From Stakelama pacifica (GTDB lineage: Bacteria; Pseudomonadota; Alphaproteobacteria; Sphingomonadales; Sphingomonadaceae): a stretch of 64,000 nt of DNA. How positions within the stretch are numbered: position 1 is the first letter of the stretch; each line of letters starts with the position of its first letter. Under the pieces are notes generated by a model, which worked only from the letters and a program-made list of their open reading frames with translations, did no database searches and had not been told where the DNA came from. The position numbers and the translations under genes were made by a program. The stretch is from contig NZ_SNWD01000001.1 in the NCBI RefSeq assembly GCF_004361835.1, positions 558,001 through 622,000 on the forward strand. Reading direction: 5' to 3'. This document shows positions 44,523 through 53,573 of the stretch, piece after piece.

Positions 44523-44967
44523 GAGCTGACGTCGGTGGCATCGATGGTGGCCACGGATCTCGCGCACCGTCATGCCGCGCGCGTACATCGAGATGATCTT
44601 GTCGTCGAAGTCGGGGAAACGGCGCTGGTATTTGGTGATCAGCTTCGGATCGAACGTCCCCGCGCGATCCCGCGGCACGTCCAACGTCACCTTCGACGTG
44701 CCCGTCAGCATCGTCTTTCGCGACGAGCCGTTGCGCCGGTTGATTGCGCCTGCGGCGCCTTCATTTTCCAGATGATCGTCCAGCTCCGCTGACAGCATGC
44801 GCTCAGAGAGCGCCTTCTTCAGATCGTCGAGCAGACCGTCCTTGGCGAACAGTTGCTGCGGGTCACGACCAGCCAGCAGCTGGTCCAAAACGTCCTTGTC
44901 GATTGCCATATCGATGGTCCTTCCCATTCCATCCTATGGCCTCCCGCACAAAATTCCTGACAGTCCC
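44520..44967 (-). mobile_element. IS256-family transposase N-terminal relic with its end
   Basis: The minus strand starts MAIDKDVLDQLLAGRDPQQL at 44,909, continues through SKVTLDVPRDRAGTFDPKLI and ISMYARGMTVREI, then breaks. The catalytic DDE domain is missing. Outside the start, the bases at about 44,946-44,967 include AAAATTCCTGACAG, typical of an IS256 terminal repeat. Confidence 0.85.
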
Positions 44968-45039
44968 TGTTCAGCGGGCGAACATCCGTACGCATCCGGT
45001 GAGAACCGCGGATCAGGCCGCTTGGCGTTGATCGTCTGC

Positions 45040-45260
45040 AAGCCGAAGGGAAAGGCGCTCCCGGCGCATCACGCCCGGGCGAACACGGCGCGATCAGCGG
45101 TACGCTCGGCCGTCGAGCATGTCTTCGCCGGACAGAAGCACCGCATGAAGCTGTTCGTGCGCACCGTCGGCATTGCCCGCGCCGAGGTGAAGATCGGCAT
45201 GGTCAACCTCGCCTACAACTTCAACCGACTTGCCTGGCTCGACGTCCGAGTTGCGCCTGC
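45040..45260 (+). mobile_element. IS5-family transposase C-terminal relic
   Basis: Translation gives VEHVFAGQKHRMKLFVRTVG then IARAEVKIGMVNLAYNFNRL and AWLD, the C-terminal end of IS5-type transposases with the catalytic Glu of the DDE triad near VEHVF. The rest of the gene is lost upstream, next to the IS256 end. Confidence 0.8.
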
Positions 45261-45668
45261 CTGTGACCGGAATGACGCCCGATCCGGCAGCCTGAGCCAC
45301 GCCAAACCGGTCAATACGCCCCTGATGATACCGCCGGGCGCCCGATCCGTACCACCGCGCCGCCGTAATCGCCATTCAACTGGTTCTTCGATGTGTCCTG
45401 TCGCTTTCCTGCTCGCGTAAACCCCGCCATCCAAACGCGCCTGGAAAGCCTCCCAAGATCGATCCGCGAGATCGCGTGGAAGGCGATGAGACTGACCACC
45501 TGATCGGGCGGTGTGCAGTTCCGGGCGCCGTCTACCAGTCTCCGGCCAAGGCGGCGTAAGTCCGATCGCTGGCCGAGAAGACGTCGGAGCGAAGGAGGGC
45601 AAGGAGCCGGTCAGCCAACCAACTGGCTACGAATGAAAGGCCGACCCATCGCGCCATCTAGGCGGCCG
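45261..45668. other. Stretch with no recognisable gene
   Basis: About 400 bases between the IS5 relic and the IclR stop. Open frames exist on both strands but none resembles a known protein, and none has good start signals. It is probably further decayed mobile DNA. Confidence 0.5.
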
Positions 45669-46490
45669 TCATGCATGAGTAATGTGGGTTCCGTAAAGAT
45701 TAGCGGAAATGCGGTTCGTCGTATCGCGCAGTTCGCGGGCCAATGCGTCGAGTTCCGTCTTCTTCATCTGGCCCATGATGGCAATGCCGCTGATACCGAA
45801 GCGCACCCGGCCCTCGTGATCAACGATAACGGCGGCCGCAATGTCGAGACCTTGGAAGAGGTTGCCGTGGTCGAAGGCGAAACCGGTCAGCTGGGCTCGC
45901 TCCACGTCTGCGGCATACTCCTCAAAAGTCGGTGCGTTCTGCCAGCGTAGCGACCTGAACCGGCGCCGCAGTTCCGATTTCGGCAGCCGGCGGGTCGCCG
46001 CGACGCAGCGGCCCACCGCGCCGGCAAGAGCCGGAAGTCGCGACCCGAGCGCCATGTCGACACGGACCGTCTTGCCTTCCACCACGCGATCCACAAGCAC
46101 GATGCGGTCATGGGGCGTGACTTTCCACAGGCCGATCAACGCCCGCCGCTCGACCGAAAGTTGCTCCAAGACAGGGTGCAACAGATCGATCTGGTTGGTG
46201 CCCAACAGGGGAACAGAGAACTCGAGAAGTCCAAGTCCTGGACTATATTCCTTGGTCGATGGATTCATCGAAATCAGACCCTCATTCGCCAGGGTACGCA
46301 GGATGTTGAACGTGGTCGAAACGTTGATCCCGGTTTCACGAGCAATGCGGGCGACACCCGACGCTGCATAGTCATGGGTCAGGAAACGCAGGATGGAAAT
46401 GGCATTCTCAACTGCGCCGACAAACTTCTGAGTGCCGCGCGTCGTTACGTTTGCCATTTTCTCGCCAGCGACCCCTTGCACCTCTTTCAT
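45669..46490 (-). CDS. IclR family transcriptional regulator
   Basis: A 273-residue IclR protein. The wHTH is at about 25-90 (AISILRFLTHDYAASGVARI, INVSTTFNILRTLANEGLIS) and the GAF-like effector domain at 95-270. A candidate operator lies just upstream. It could control the IS-flanked neighbouring genes, but the target is unclear: itaconate genes lie one way and the AraC/chn genes the other. Two in-frame Met codons (46,490 and 46,457) are possible starts. Confidence 0.88.
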   Translation of the reverse strand: MKEVQGVAGEKMANVTTRGTQKFVGAVENAISILRFLTHDYAASGVARIARETGINVSTTFNILRTLANEGLISMNPSTKEYSPGLGLLEFSVPLLGTNQIDLLHPVLEQLSVERRALIGLWKVTPHDRIVLVDRVVEGKTVRVDMALGSRLPALAGAVGRCVAATRRLPKSELRRRFRSLRWQNAPTFEEYAADVERAQLTGFAFDHGNLFQGLDIAAAVIVDHEGRVRFGISGIAIMGQMKKTELDALARELRDTTNRISANLYGTHITHA

Positions 46491-46551
46491 GCCTCACTCC
46501 GTTCGACTTTTAAGCCGATTATACAATTTCTAGGGCGAATTCGGAAGTACG

Positions 46552-46568
46552 TTGTTCGCCTTGAACAA
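46552..46568. promoter_or_regulatory. Candidate IclR operator TTGTTC-N5-GAACAA
   Basis: Perfect 6-bp arms separated by five bases, 62 bases upstream of the IclR start and just beyond the AraC stop codon at 46,618. Size and symmetry suit an IclR-type dimer. No binding data can be read from sequence. Confidence 0.45.
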
Positions 46569-46617
46569 TTCCCGTATCTTCGGTTTTCCGCAGAAACGTT
46601 ACAGTTTTGTTCGCGAT

Positions 46618-47499
46618 TCACACCGAGGACCGCCGATATTCTGCGGGCGTGACGCCAACCATCCTGCGGAAGGTCCGGCAGAAATGACTCTGGTCTGAAA
46701 ACCCGCAGTCGAGAGCCACGGCCGTCATGGAGATATTTCCCTTTTGCAACATCGTCTTTGCTCGTTCGATCCTCTTGCGAATTATGAAAGAGTGCGGCGT
46801 CTGACCAAACTCGGCCTTGAACTTCCTGGAAAAGTGGAAAGGGCTCAGCCCGACCGTGCTTGCCAGGCTTTCTAGACCGAAGTTCTCACCCAGATATTCT
46901 TCGATAAATTCGAGGATCCTGTGGCTCTGCGGTGCGCTGAAGACAGTGGGATTCAGGTTCGGCAGATCGACCTTCGCGAACCGGCGCAATAGATGAACGG
47001 CGATCTGGGTTCGGACGGCGTCGACCAGAAGATTCTGACCGGGACCGCCATGCGCCATCTCATCCTCGAGAACCTGAAGGCACTGCGGAATGACCGTATC
47101 AACACGGCGGAGGTGATCGTCGATCTCGATCGATGCCGGCTCGCGCCCGAAAACCTGTTCCGCGGTCTCGGCGAGGGTGTCATGGCTGAGATAGATATGC
47201 CTCACGTTGATCGGCTTGTCCCAATGCCAGATCGACTGCTCAGCCCGCGTCAGCAGGGACACGACGCCGCGCTCCACGGTCGCCGTTTGCCAAGGGCCGC
47301 CGCTGCGTCGCCGCATGGTCGATTTCCCGCCCTGGTAGACGACGATCATGTAGTCCCGCATCTCGGGGATGTCGACTTCCTGCTCATCGTATTGGTAGCC
47401 CATGACCGTGATGCCTCTCCAGCCGAGGCGTGAACTGTCGAGCGTTCTGTTTCCGGGTATCCACCGCGGGATCAGATCAGGTGGAATTAGATTGCTCAT
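46618..47499 (-). CDS. chnR: AraC family regulator, ChnR-like
   Basis: A 293-residue AraC/XylS-type activator. The C-terminal pair of HTH motifs is at about 190-290 (LESLASTVGLSPFHFSRKFK, ISMTAVALDCGFSDQSHFCR). The N-terminal part holds a cupin-like ligand domain. In Acinetobacter the chn genes are activated by the AraC-type ChnR in response to cyclohexanone, and this gene lies with the chn cluster, so I infer the same role. It follows the acyl-CoA dehydrogenase on the minus strand by 98 bases. Confidence 0.78.
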   Translation of the reverse strand: MSNLIPPDLIPRWIPGNRTLDSSRLGWRGITVMGYQYDEQEVDIPEMRDYMIVVYQGGKSTMRRRSGGPWQTATVERGVVSLLTRAEQSIWHWDKPINVRHIYLSHDTLAETAEQVFGREPASIEIDDHLRRVDTVIPQCLQVLEDEMAHGGPGQNLLVDAVRTQIAVHLLRRFAKVDLPNLNPTVFSAPQSHRILEFIEEYLGENFGLESLASTVGLSPFHFSRKFKAEFGQTPHSFIIRKRIERAKTMLQKGNISMTAVALDCGFSDQSHFCRTFRRMVGVTPAEYRRSSV

Positions 47500-47597
47500 G
47501 TTTTCCTCCTCCTAGGACGAGGTACCTTCCCCGGCACCCCCTTGTTCGCTCAGTTGGACGCCGCCAAGTTGAAGTTCACCGCAAGGCTTCGTAACGT

Positions 47598-48758
47598 TCA
47601 GGCAGCGGCATCGCGGATCATGTTCCGCGCAATGACCAGCTGCTGGATCTGGGTGGTTCCCTCGTAGATTCGGAACAGCCGGACATCGCGGTAGAAGCGT
47701 TCGACGGCATATTCGGCCATATAACCCGCCCCGCCGTGGATCTGCACGGCGCGATCCGCGACCCGTCCCACCATCTCGCTGGCAAACATCTTGCAGCAGG
47801 CGGCATCGGTGGAGACATTGGCACCGGAATCCTTGCGGCGCGCGGTTTCCTCGATCATGCAGCGTGCCGCAAAAGCCTCGGCGCGACTGTCGGCCAGCAT
47901 CGCCTGCACCAATTGCTTTTCGGCGATAGGTTCACCGAATTGCCTGCGCTCCATTGCATAGGCGAGGCTGTCGCGGATCAGCCGCTCCGCCGCACCGACG
48001 CAGACCGCCGAGATGTGGAGCCGGCCACGGTCCAACACCTTCATCGCGGTCTTGAAGCCCTGGTTCTCGCGACCGGGGCCGCCGATGATGTTGTCGGCAG
48101 GGACGCGAACGTCCTGCAGGATGACATCGCTGCTGTGCGAGCCCTTCTGCCCCATCTTCCTGTCATGCGGCCCGACCGACAGCCCCGGCGTTCCGGCCTC
48201 GACCAGAAAGGCGGACACGCCCGAGGCATTGGTGGTGGTGTGGTCCGTGCGTGCGAAGACCGTGAAGACATGAGCGTGCGGGGCGTTGGTGATGAAACGC
48301 TTGGTGCCATTTAGGACGAAATGGTCCCCATCACGGCGCGCTGAGGTGCGCACCGACCCGGCGTCGGAGCCTGCGTCGGGCTCGGTCAGCGCAAAGGAAG
48401 CGATCATCTCACCGCTTGCAAGCTTCGGCAGGTAGGCCGCCTTCTGCTCCGGCGTGCCGTCGATGATGATCCCCTGCGAGCCGATGCCGTTGTTGGTGCC
48501 GACGAGCGAGCGGAACACAGGCGACGTCTGCCCCAGAACGAGGGCCGCGGCTACCTCTTCAGCCATCGTCAGGCCCAGACCGCCGAACTCCTCGGGGATC
48601 GACATGCCGAAAAGGCCCATGTCACGGATTTCGGCGATCAGCGCGGGCGGAATGGCATCTTCTTCCGCTACCAGTTCCTCGTTGGGGATCAGGCGCTCCT
48701 TCACAAAGCGGCCTAGTGTGTCCAGAAATTGTGCAAGCGTTTCGGGGTCTAGTGGCAT
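47598..48758 (-). CDS. Acyl-CoA dehydrogenase, candidate adipyl-CoA step
   Basis: A 386-residue acyl-CoA dehydrogenase with complete motifs: ALTEPDAGSDAGSVRTSA, HFVLNGTKRFITNA and the catalytic Glu in RIYEGTTQIQQLVIARN. It is the second gene after an IclR regulator (gap 19 bases) and lies beside the cyclohexanol genes. Since ChnE yields adipate, oxidation of adipyl-CoA is a reasonable role, but that is inferred from context. The start is the ATG at 48,758; an upstream extension would overlap the regulator. Confidence 0.9.
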   Translation of the reverse strand: MPLDPETLAQFLDTLGRFVKERLIPNEELVAEEDAIPPALIAEIRDMGLFGMSIPEEFGGLGLTMAEEVAAALVLGQTSPVFRSLVGTNNGIGSQGIIIDGTPEQKAAYLPKLASGEMIASFALTEPDAGSDAGSVRTSARRDGDHFVLNGTKRFITNAPHAHVFTVFARTDHTTTNASGVSAFLVEAGTPGLSVGPHDRKMGQKGSHSSDVILQDVRVPADNIIGGPGRENQGFKTAMKVLDRGRLHISAVCVGAAERLIRDSLAYAMERRQFGEPIAEKQLVQAMLADSRAEAFAARCMIEETARRKDSGANVSTDAACCKMFASEMVGRVADRAVQIHGGAGYMAEYAVERFYRDVRLFRIYEGTTQIQQLVIARNMIRDAAA

Positions 48759-48777
48759 GTCGTTCGAAGTCCTGAAT

Positions 48778-49569
48778 TCAGTGGGCGATCGCCGACACGC
48801 GGCGGACGAGTTCGACAAGGCGGGGCGCGACATCGCTTTCGATCCGGTCGCGCGTCAGGTTCTGAGACGGCCCGCCACAGTTGAAGGCCATGGCCGGCGA
48901 GCCATCCCGCGGCGCAAGCGCCACGGCAACGGCATTGACGTCCGGCTTCCATTCAGTGAGCGACATACAATAGCCACGCTCCTGATAGCATTCGATCGCA
49001 GCCTCGATCCCGCGCCTGACTTCCGCCCAGGCGGCCCCTTCGTGCTGCCCAAGCTGCTCGAACAAAGCGGCGCGCTGTTCGGGAGGGATGACGGAAAGAT
49101 AGGCGCGCCCGACGGCGGTGGTTGCCATCTTGATATGGGCGCCGACCTCGATGGCGAGCGTTACCGTATTTTCCCCGCGGCAACGCTCTAGATAAACCAT
49201 GGTCAGGCGATCCGGGCTTGCCAGGGCGACAGGCATCCCGGTGTGGTCGGCAAGCTCCTGCATGTAGGGCCTTGCGATCTGGCGCAGCGGCATGCCAGCC
49301 AGACAGGAGAACCCCAGCGAAAGCACCGGCGGCGCAAGTTGATAGCGCGCGGTGTCGGGATTCCAGCTCAGATAGTCGAGCTTGTGGAGGGTATAGGTCA
49401 GGCGCGAGACCGTCGACTTGCTCAACCCGGTGCGCATGGCGAAGTCGCCGTTGCCAAGTGCCTCTCCCTCGCGCCGAAAGGCGCGTAGAATTTCGAGACC
49501 CCGTGCAAGAGCGACCACGAAATCGCGGTCCTTCCCATCGCCTTCTGCGCGCTCCTTGCGTGGTCGCAC
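48778..49569 (-). CDS. IclR family transcriptional regulator of the chn region
   Basis: A 263-residue IclR protein with wHTH at about 15-80 (ILRAFRREGEALGNGDFAMR, LSKSTVSRLTYTLHKLDYLS) and an effector domain after it. It is divergent from chnC and lies 66 bases from a near-perfect palindromic operator, so autoregulation and control of chnC/chnB are likely. It begins the minus-strand set IclR, acyl-CoA dehydrogenase, AraC. Confidence 0.9.
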   Translation of the reverse strand: MRPRKERAEGDGKDRDFVVALARGLEILRAFRREGEALGNGDFAMRTGLSKSTVSRLTYTLHKLDYLSWNPDTARYQLAPPVLSLGFSCLAGMPLRQIARPYMQELADHTGMPVALASPDRLTMVYLERCRGENTVTLAIEVGAHIKMATTAVGRAYLSVIPPEQRAALFEQLGQHEGAAWAEVRRGIEAAIECYQERGYCMSLTEWKPDVNAVAVALAPRDGSPAMAFNCGGPSQNLTRDRIESDVAPRLVELVRRVSAIAH

Positions 49570-49634
49570 GTTCGCTCCTCCCCGGCGGTCCGCCCTTAGA
49601 TGACAAGGTTAGTGGCGCTATCGCCCCTGTCAAT

Positions 49635-49657
49635 AGTGCGGAAAACTTTTCCGCACT
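49635..49657. promoter_or_regulatory. 23-base palindromic operator, probable IclR site
   Basis: Exact 11-bp arms AGTGCGGAAAA and TTTTCCGCACT flank a single C. GGAAA-n-TTTCC cores of this kind are usual for IclR-family operators. It lies 66 bases upstream of the IclR start and about 310 bases upstream of chnC, well suited to autoregulation. Confidence 0.72.
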
Positions 49658-49969
49658 GCAGAATACCTCATCCTACCGCCGATTGCTGAACAGTATTCTG
49701 ACTGTCGGAATAGACACCCCCTCCACTCATGCGACGCGAACATGGTACCGGGTGCGCGACCGTTCCAGCCCATGCCGCGCGGAAGCGCGCTTCGATCGGG
49801 CAGCAAGAATATACAATGTATCGAGCAAGACTATTCAATACAGGCCACTTCAACCCCTCCAAGGTTGAAAATGTTGGGAAGACGTCACCGTGGCCAGCGT
49901 GTGCCGCGTGGATGCCGATCGAGCGGACTAAGATATCTGCAAGACAAACCGATCTCTTGGAGAGGAAGC
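49658..49969 (+). promoter_or_regulatory. chnC upstream region
   Basis: About 310 noncoding bases hold the putative promoter of the chnC-chnB-chnA run. A second small palindrome, ATACA-A-TGTAT, is at 49,811-49,821 in an A/T-rich patch and may be an AraC or IclR site. AGAGGAAG directly precedes the chnC ATG. In-frame codons upstream of that ATG do not look coding. Confidence 0.45.
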
Positions 49970-50872
49970 ATGATAATCAGCAAGGAGGCCGATAAACTAC
50001 GGTCGCTCTATCAGAGTTGGACCGACCAGATGGTCGAAAATCCGAACCTCACTATCCTGAATCTGCGCAGCATGTTCGACGAATGGGGTCAGCCGGCGCT
50101 GGAGCCTGAGAACGTTACCTACAAGAGCGACCATGTGGGCGGTGTCGAGGCGATCTGGGCACTGCCCGCCGGTGCCGACACCAAGCGCGTGATCCTCTAC
50201 ACCCATGGCGGTGGCTTTTGCGTGGGGTCGGCCGACAGCCACCGCAAGATGGTCGGGCATCTGGCCAAGGCTCTTGGCGCGACAGCCTGCAACCTGCACT
50301 ATCGCCGCGCGCCAGAACACCCCTTCCCCGCCCAGATCGAGGATGCTGTGGCCGCCTACAAGGCGCTGCTGGCCAAGGGATTTGATGCGAAGAATATCCT
50401 AACGGCGGGCGACAGCGCAGGGGGCAACCTTGCCGTCGCCTCGGTTTTGAAGTTCCGCGAGCTTGGCCTGTCGCTGCCGGGTGCCGTCATCGCCTATTCG
50501 CCCTGGCTCGATATGGCGCTGCGCGGCAAGACGTTGGAAACCAATGCCGGGACGGACGCTCTTGTCAGCCGTGCCATCCTGGAAGGGATGGCGGGCATGT
50601 TCCTGGGCGGTGCAACGGACCCGCTCAACCCGCTGGCCAACCCGCTGGAGAACGACTTCACCGGCTTCCCGCCGCTCTACATCACCTGCGGAAGCGCCGA
50701 GACGCTGCAAAGCGACTCGGAGGCGCTCTATGCCAAGGCCAAGGCCGCGGGCGTGAAGACGACGCTTTCGGTGGTTCCCGGCATGCAGCACGTCTTTCCG
50801 TCGCTGGCGGGCCGTGCGCCCGAGGCCGATCAGGAACTGGCCCGCATCGCCGCCTGGTATCGCGCGCTGTGA
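49970..50872 (+). CDS. chnC: Alpha/beta hydrolase, probable epsilon-caprolactone hydrolase
   Basis: A 300-residue hormone-sensitive-lipase-family hydrolase. The oxyanion HGGGF is at 79-83, the nucleophile S149 is in GDSAGG, and the Asp and His are in the C-terminal ITCGSAE and GMQHVFP segments. Next to a cyclohexanone monooxygenase it should open epsilon-caprolactone to 6-hydroxyhexanoate. The overall N-terminus (KEADKLRSLYQSWTDQMVEN) resembles ChnC of Acinetobacter as far as I can recall it. The ATG at 49,970 has AGAGGAAG upstream. Confidence 0.87.
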   Translation: MIISKEADKLRSLYQSWTDQMVENPNLTILNLRSMFDEWGQPALEPENVTYKSDHVGGVEAIWALPAGADTKRVILYTHGGGFCVGSADSHRKMVGHLAKALGATACNLHYRRAPEHPFPAQIEDAVAAYKALLAKGFDAKNILTAGDSAGGNLAVASVLKFRELGLSLPGAVIAYSPWLDMALRGKTLETNAGTDALVSRAILEGMAGMFLGGATDPLNPLANPLENDFTGFPPLYITCGSAETLQSDSEALYAKAKAAGVKTTLSVVPGMQHVFPSLAGRAPEADQELARIAAWYRAL

Positions 50873-50876
50873 ACCC

Positions 50877-50899
50877 GCCGCCCAGCGTCGCTGGGCGGC
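50877..50899 (+). repeat. Hairpin between chnC and chnB
   Basis: A 10-bp GC-rich stem (GCCGCCCAGC with GCTGGGCGGC, loop GTC) starts four bases after the chnC stop. There is no T-tract after it, so it is not a standard terminator but may stabilise the chnC message or lower chnB readthrough. Confidence 0.65.
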
Positions 50900-50963
50900 C
50901 TGACGCGTCAAGACAGTCAATCCGGTACCAGGCCCGTATCGCACGGGGCTTCGGAGCTATGAT

Positions 50964-52613
50964 ATGGAAAGATCAATGACCAAGACTCTTGAAACCACCA
51001 AGACCAAAGGCGCCGATTTCGATGCTGTCGTCGTCGGCGCGGGCTTCGGTGGCCTCTACTCCGTTTACAAACTTCGCAATGAGCAAAGCCTGAACGTCAA
51101 GGCCTATGACGGCGCCGGCGATGTCGGCGGCACCTGGTTCTGGAACCGCTATCCAGGAGCCTTGTCGGACACGGAAAGCTTCGTCTACCGCTATTCCTTC
51201 AGCGGCGAATTGCTGCAGAAAGGCCACTGGAAGAACCGCTACCTGACCCAGCCCGAGGTCCTCTCCTACATGAACGAGGTGGCGGATACCTACGATCTGC
51301 GCCGCAGCTACGAGTTCAACACCCGCGTCACCGCAGCCCGTTTCAACGAGAAAACCGGGCTCTGGCATGTGACCACCGACAAGGGACAGACCGTCACGGC
51401 GAAATACCTCATCACCGGTCTTGGCCTTCTCTCGGCGACGAACCTGCCGACGTTCAAGGGCATCGACAGCTTCAAGGGACAGATCCTGCACACCGGTGCC
51501 TGGCCGGAGGGGGTCGACCTGAAGGGCAAGCGCGTGGGCATCATCGGTACCGGCTCGACCGGGACTCAGGTAATCACCGCCACCGCCCCCATCGCGAAAC
51601 ACCTGACGGTGTTCCAGCGTTCGCCGCAATATGTTGTGCCGATCGGGAACACGCCGCAGGACGAGGCGACGATCGCTGCGCAGAAGGCCAGCTATGACGA
51701 CATCTGGAAACAGGTGAAATCGTCGGCCGTGGCGTTCGGCTTCGAGGAAAGCACCATCCCCGCGGAAACAGCCACGCCCGAGGAACGTGAGCGCGTGTTC
51801 GAGGCGGCATGGCAGCGCGGCGGCGGTTTCTACTTCATGTTTGGCACCTTCTGCGACATCGCCACCAGCCAGATCGCCAATGACGCGGCGGCCGACTTCA
51901 TCAAGAAGAAGATCCGGCAGATCGTGAAGGATCCCGAGACCGCGAGGAAGCTGACGCCGACCGACCTCTACGCCAAGCGGCCCTTGTGCGGGAGCGACTA
52001 CTACGGGGTCTACAACCGCCCCAACGTCACGCTGGCCGATGTGAAAGCTGATCCGATCGCGGAATTTACCCCGACCGGCATCCGTCAGGAAAGCGGCGCC
52101 GAGCATGAACTGGACGTGGTGATCTTCGCTACCGGCTTTGACGCGGTGGACGGCAACTACACGAGGATGGACCTGCGCGGCCGCGGCGGCGTGACGATGC
52201 GCGACAAGTGGAAGGACGGCCCCTTGGGCTATCTGGGCATGATGGAGGCGGATTTCCCGAATCTCTTCATGATCCTTGGCCCGAACGGCCCCTTCACAAA
52301 CTTGCCGCCAAGCATCGAGACGCAGGTCGAATGGTTTTCGGACACCATCAAAATGATGGAGGCCAAGGGTCTGAAGAGCATCGAGCCGACCGAGGCTGCC
52401 CGCGACGAATGGGTCGCCCTGTGCCGCACGATTGCCGACATGACCCTGTTCCCGAAAGCTGACAGCTGGATTTTCGGTGCCAACATCCCTGGTAAGAAGA
52501 ACGCGGTCATGTTCTACCTGGCGGGCCTTGGCAACTACCGCGCTGCGATCGACGCGGTGAAGGATGGTGGCTACCAGACCATGATCTTCAACCGCGAGAC
52601 GGTCGCAGGCTGA
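50964..52613 (+). CDS. chnB: Cyclohexanone monooxygenase (Baeyer-Villiger, FAD/NADPH)
   Basis: A 549-residue type I Baeyer-Villiger monooxygenase closely resembling Acinetobacter CHMO. The FAD Rossmann motif GAGFGG is at 25-30. The family fingerprint F-K-G-Q-I-L-H-T-G-A-W lies at 170-180, and the NADPH motif GTGSTG at 195-200. Long runs such as LITGLGLLSATNLP, RPLCGSDYY, TGFDAVDGNY, LGPNGPFTNLPPSIE and SWIFGANIPGKKN match the CHMO branch rather than steroid or phenylacetone monooxygenases. It turns cyclohexanone into epsilon-caprolactone. Starts at 50,964 and 50,976 are both possible. Confidence 0.95.
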   Translation: MERSMTKTLETTKTKGADFDAVVVGAGFGGLYSVYKLRNEQSLNVKAYDGAGDVGGTWFWNRYPGALSDTESFVYRYSFSGELLQKGHWKNRYLTQPEVLSYMNEVADTYDLRRSYEFNTRVTAARFNEKTGLWHVTTDKGQTVTAKYLITGLGLLSATNLPTFKGIDSFKGQILHTGAWPEGVDLKGKRVGIIGTGSTGTQVITATAPIAKHLTVFQRSPQYVVPIGNTPQDEATIAAQKASYDDIWKQVKSSAVAFGFEESTIPAETATPEERERVFEAAWQRGGGFYFMFGTFCDIATSQIANDAAADFIKKKIRQIVKDPETARKLTPTDLYAKRPLCGSDYYGVYNRPNVTLADVKADPIAEFTPTGIRQESGAEHELDVVIFATGFDAVDGNYTRMDLRGRGGVTMRDKWKDGPLGYLGMMEADFPNLFMILGPNGPFTNLPPSIETQVEWFSDTIKMMEAKGLKSIEPTEAARDEWVALCRTIADMTLFPKADSWIFGANIPGKKNAVMFYLAGLGNYRAAIDAVKDGGYQTMIFNRETVAG

Positions 52614-52702
52614 GGCTGCGGATCGGCGGCAGGCCCGGGGCGATGGTTCCAGGCCCGGTTCTGCGGAAGAGAGCAAGAAGAGAGCAACAAAGGAGAGAAT
52701 CT

Positions 52703-53458
52703 GTGGGACGTGTATCGGGAAAAGTCGCCCTCGTGACGGGCGCTGCGATGGGGATGGGCAAGTCCCACTCCGAACTTCTGGCGCGCGAGGGTGCGCATGT
52801 CTTTGTCACCGACCGCGAAGCAGCGGCGGGCGAAGCGGTGGCCAAGGGCATCGTGGCTGCCGGGGGCAAGGCCGATTTCATCAAGCATGACGTGACCAGC
52901 GAGGATGATTGGTCAAAGCTCATCGACGCCGTGCGCGCCAAGGCCGGACGGCTGGACATCTTGGTGAACAACGCCGGCATCCTGATCCTGAAGGCGCTGC
53001 ACGAGACCTCGCCCGAGGAATTTGACCGGGTGATGAACGTCAACGTGAAGGGCGTCTATCTGGGCATCCGCGCCGCCGTGCCGCTGATGAAGGAATCGGG
53101 CAAGGCCTCGATCATCAACATATCGTCCATCTACGGCATCGCTGGCGCCGCGATGGCGGGGGCCTACATCAGCTCCAAGGGCGCGGTGCGGCTGATGACC
53201 AAATCCTGCGCCGTCGATCTGGCGGATACGGGCATCCGGGTCAATTCGATCCACCCGGGCGTCATCGACACGCCGATGACCAAGGATCTTCTGCATGCCG
53301 CTCCGGAAGCGCGGGAGGCGCTCCTTGGCCCGACGCTGCTGAAGCGGCCCTGCCAGCCCGAGGAAGTTTCGAACGCGGTGCTGTTCCTGGCCTCGGATGA
53401 AGCCTCGTTCGTCCATGGTGCCGAGTTGGTGGTCGACGGCGGGTACACCGCGAACTGA
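52703..53458 (+). CDS. chnA: SDR family cyclohexanol dehydrogenase
   Basis: A 251-residue classical short-chain dehydrogenase. The cofactor motif is TGAAMGMG (12-19), NNAG is present, and the active site is in SSIYG with YISSK. It lies right after chnB and should oxidise cyclohexanol to cyclohexanone with NAD. I use the GTG at 52,703, six bases after AGGAGAG. An upstream in-frame extension is not supported by ribosome signals. The C-terminus ends VHGAELVVDGGYTAN, standard for the family. Confidence 0.87.
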   Translation: MGRVSGKVALVTGAAMGMGKSHSELLAREGAHVFVTDREAAAGEAVAKGIVAAGGKADFIKHDVTSEDDWSKLIDAVRAKAGRLDILVNNAGILILKALHETSPEEFDRVMNVNVKGVYLGIRAAVPLMKESGKASIINISSIYGIAGAAMAGAYISSKGAVRLMTKSCAVDLADTGIRVNSIHPGVIDTPMTKDLLHAAPEAREALLGPTLLKRPCQPEEVSNAVLFLASDEASFVHGAELVVDGGYTAN

Positions 53459-53501
53459 CCGTTCCGGATCCGCTGCGAATGCGCGGCCCTGAACCCGAGA
53501 T

Positions 53502-53526
53502 CTGCCGACAGCTTGCCTGTCGGCAG
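53502..53526 (+). repeat. Perfect hairpin between chnA and the transporter gene
   Basis: A 10-bp CTGCCGACAG/CTGTCGGCAG stem with loop CTTGC, without a T-tract. It may tune expression between the enzyme genes and the outer-membrane protein gene. Confidence 0.65.
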
Positions 53527-53573
53527 CCAACAATCGGGACAGTCGCAGAGCGCAGTCAACAATAGGAGAAGTG

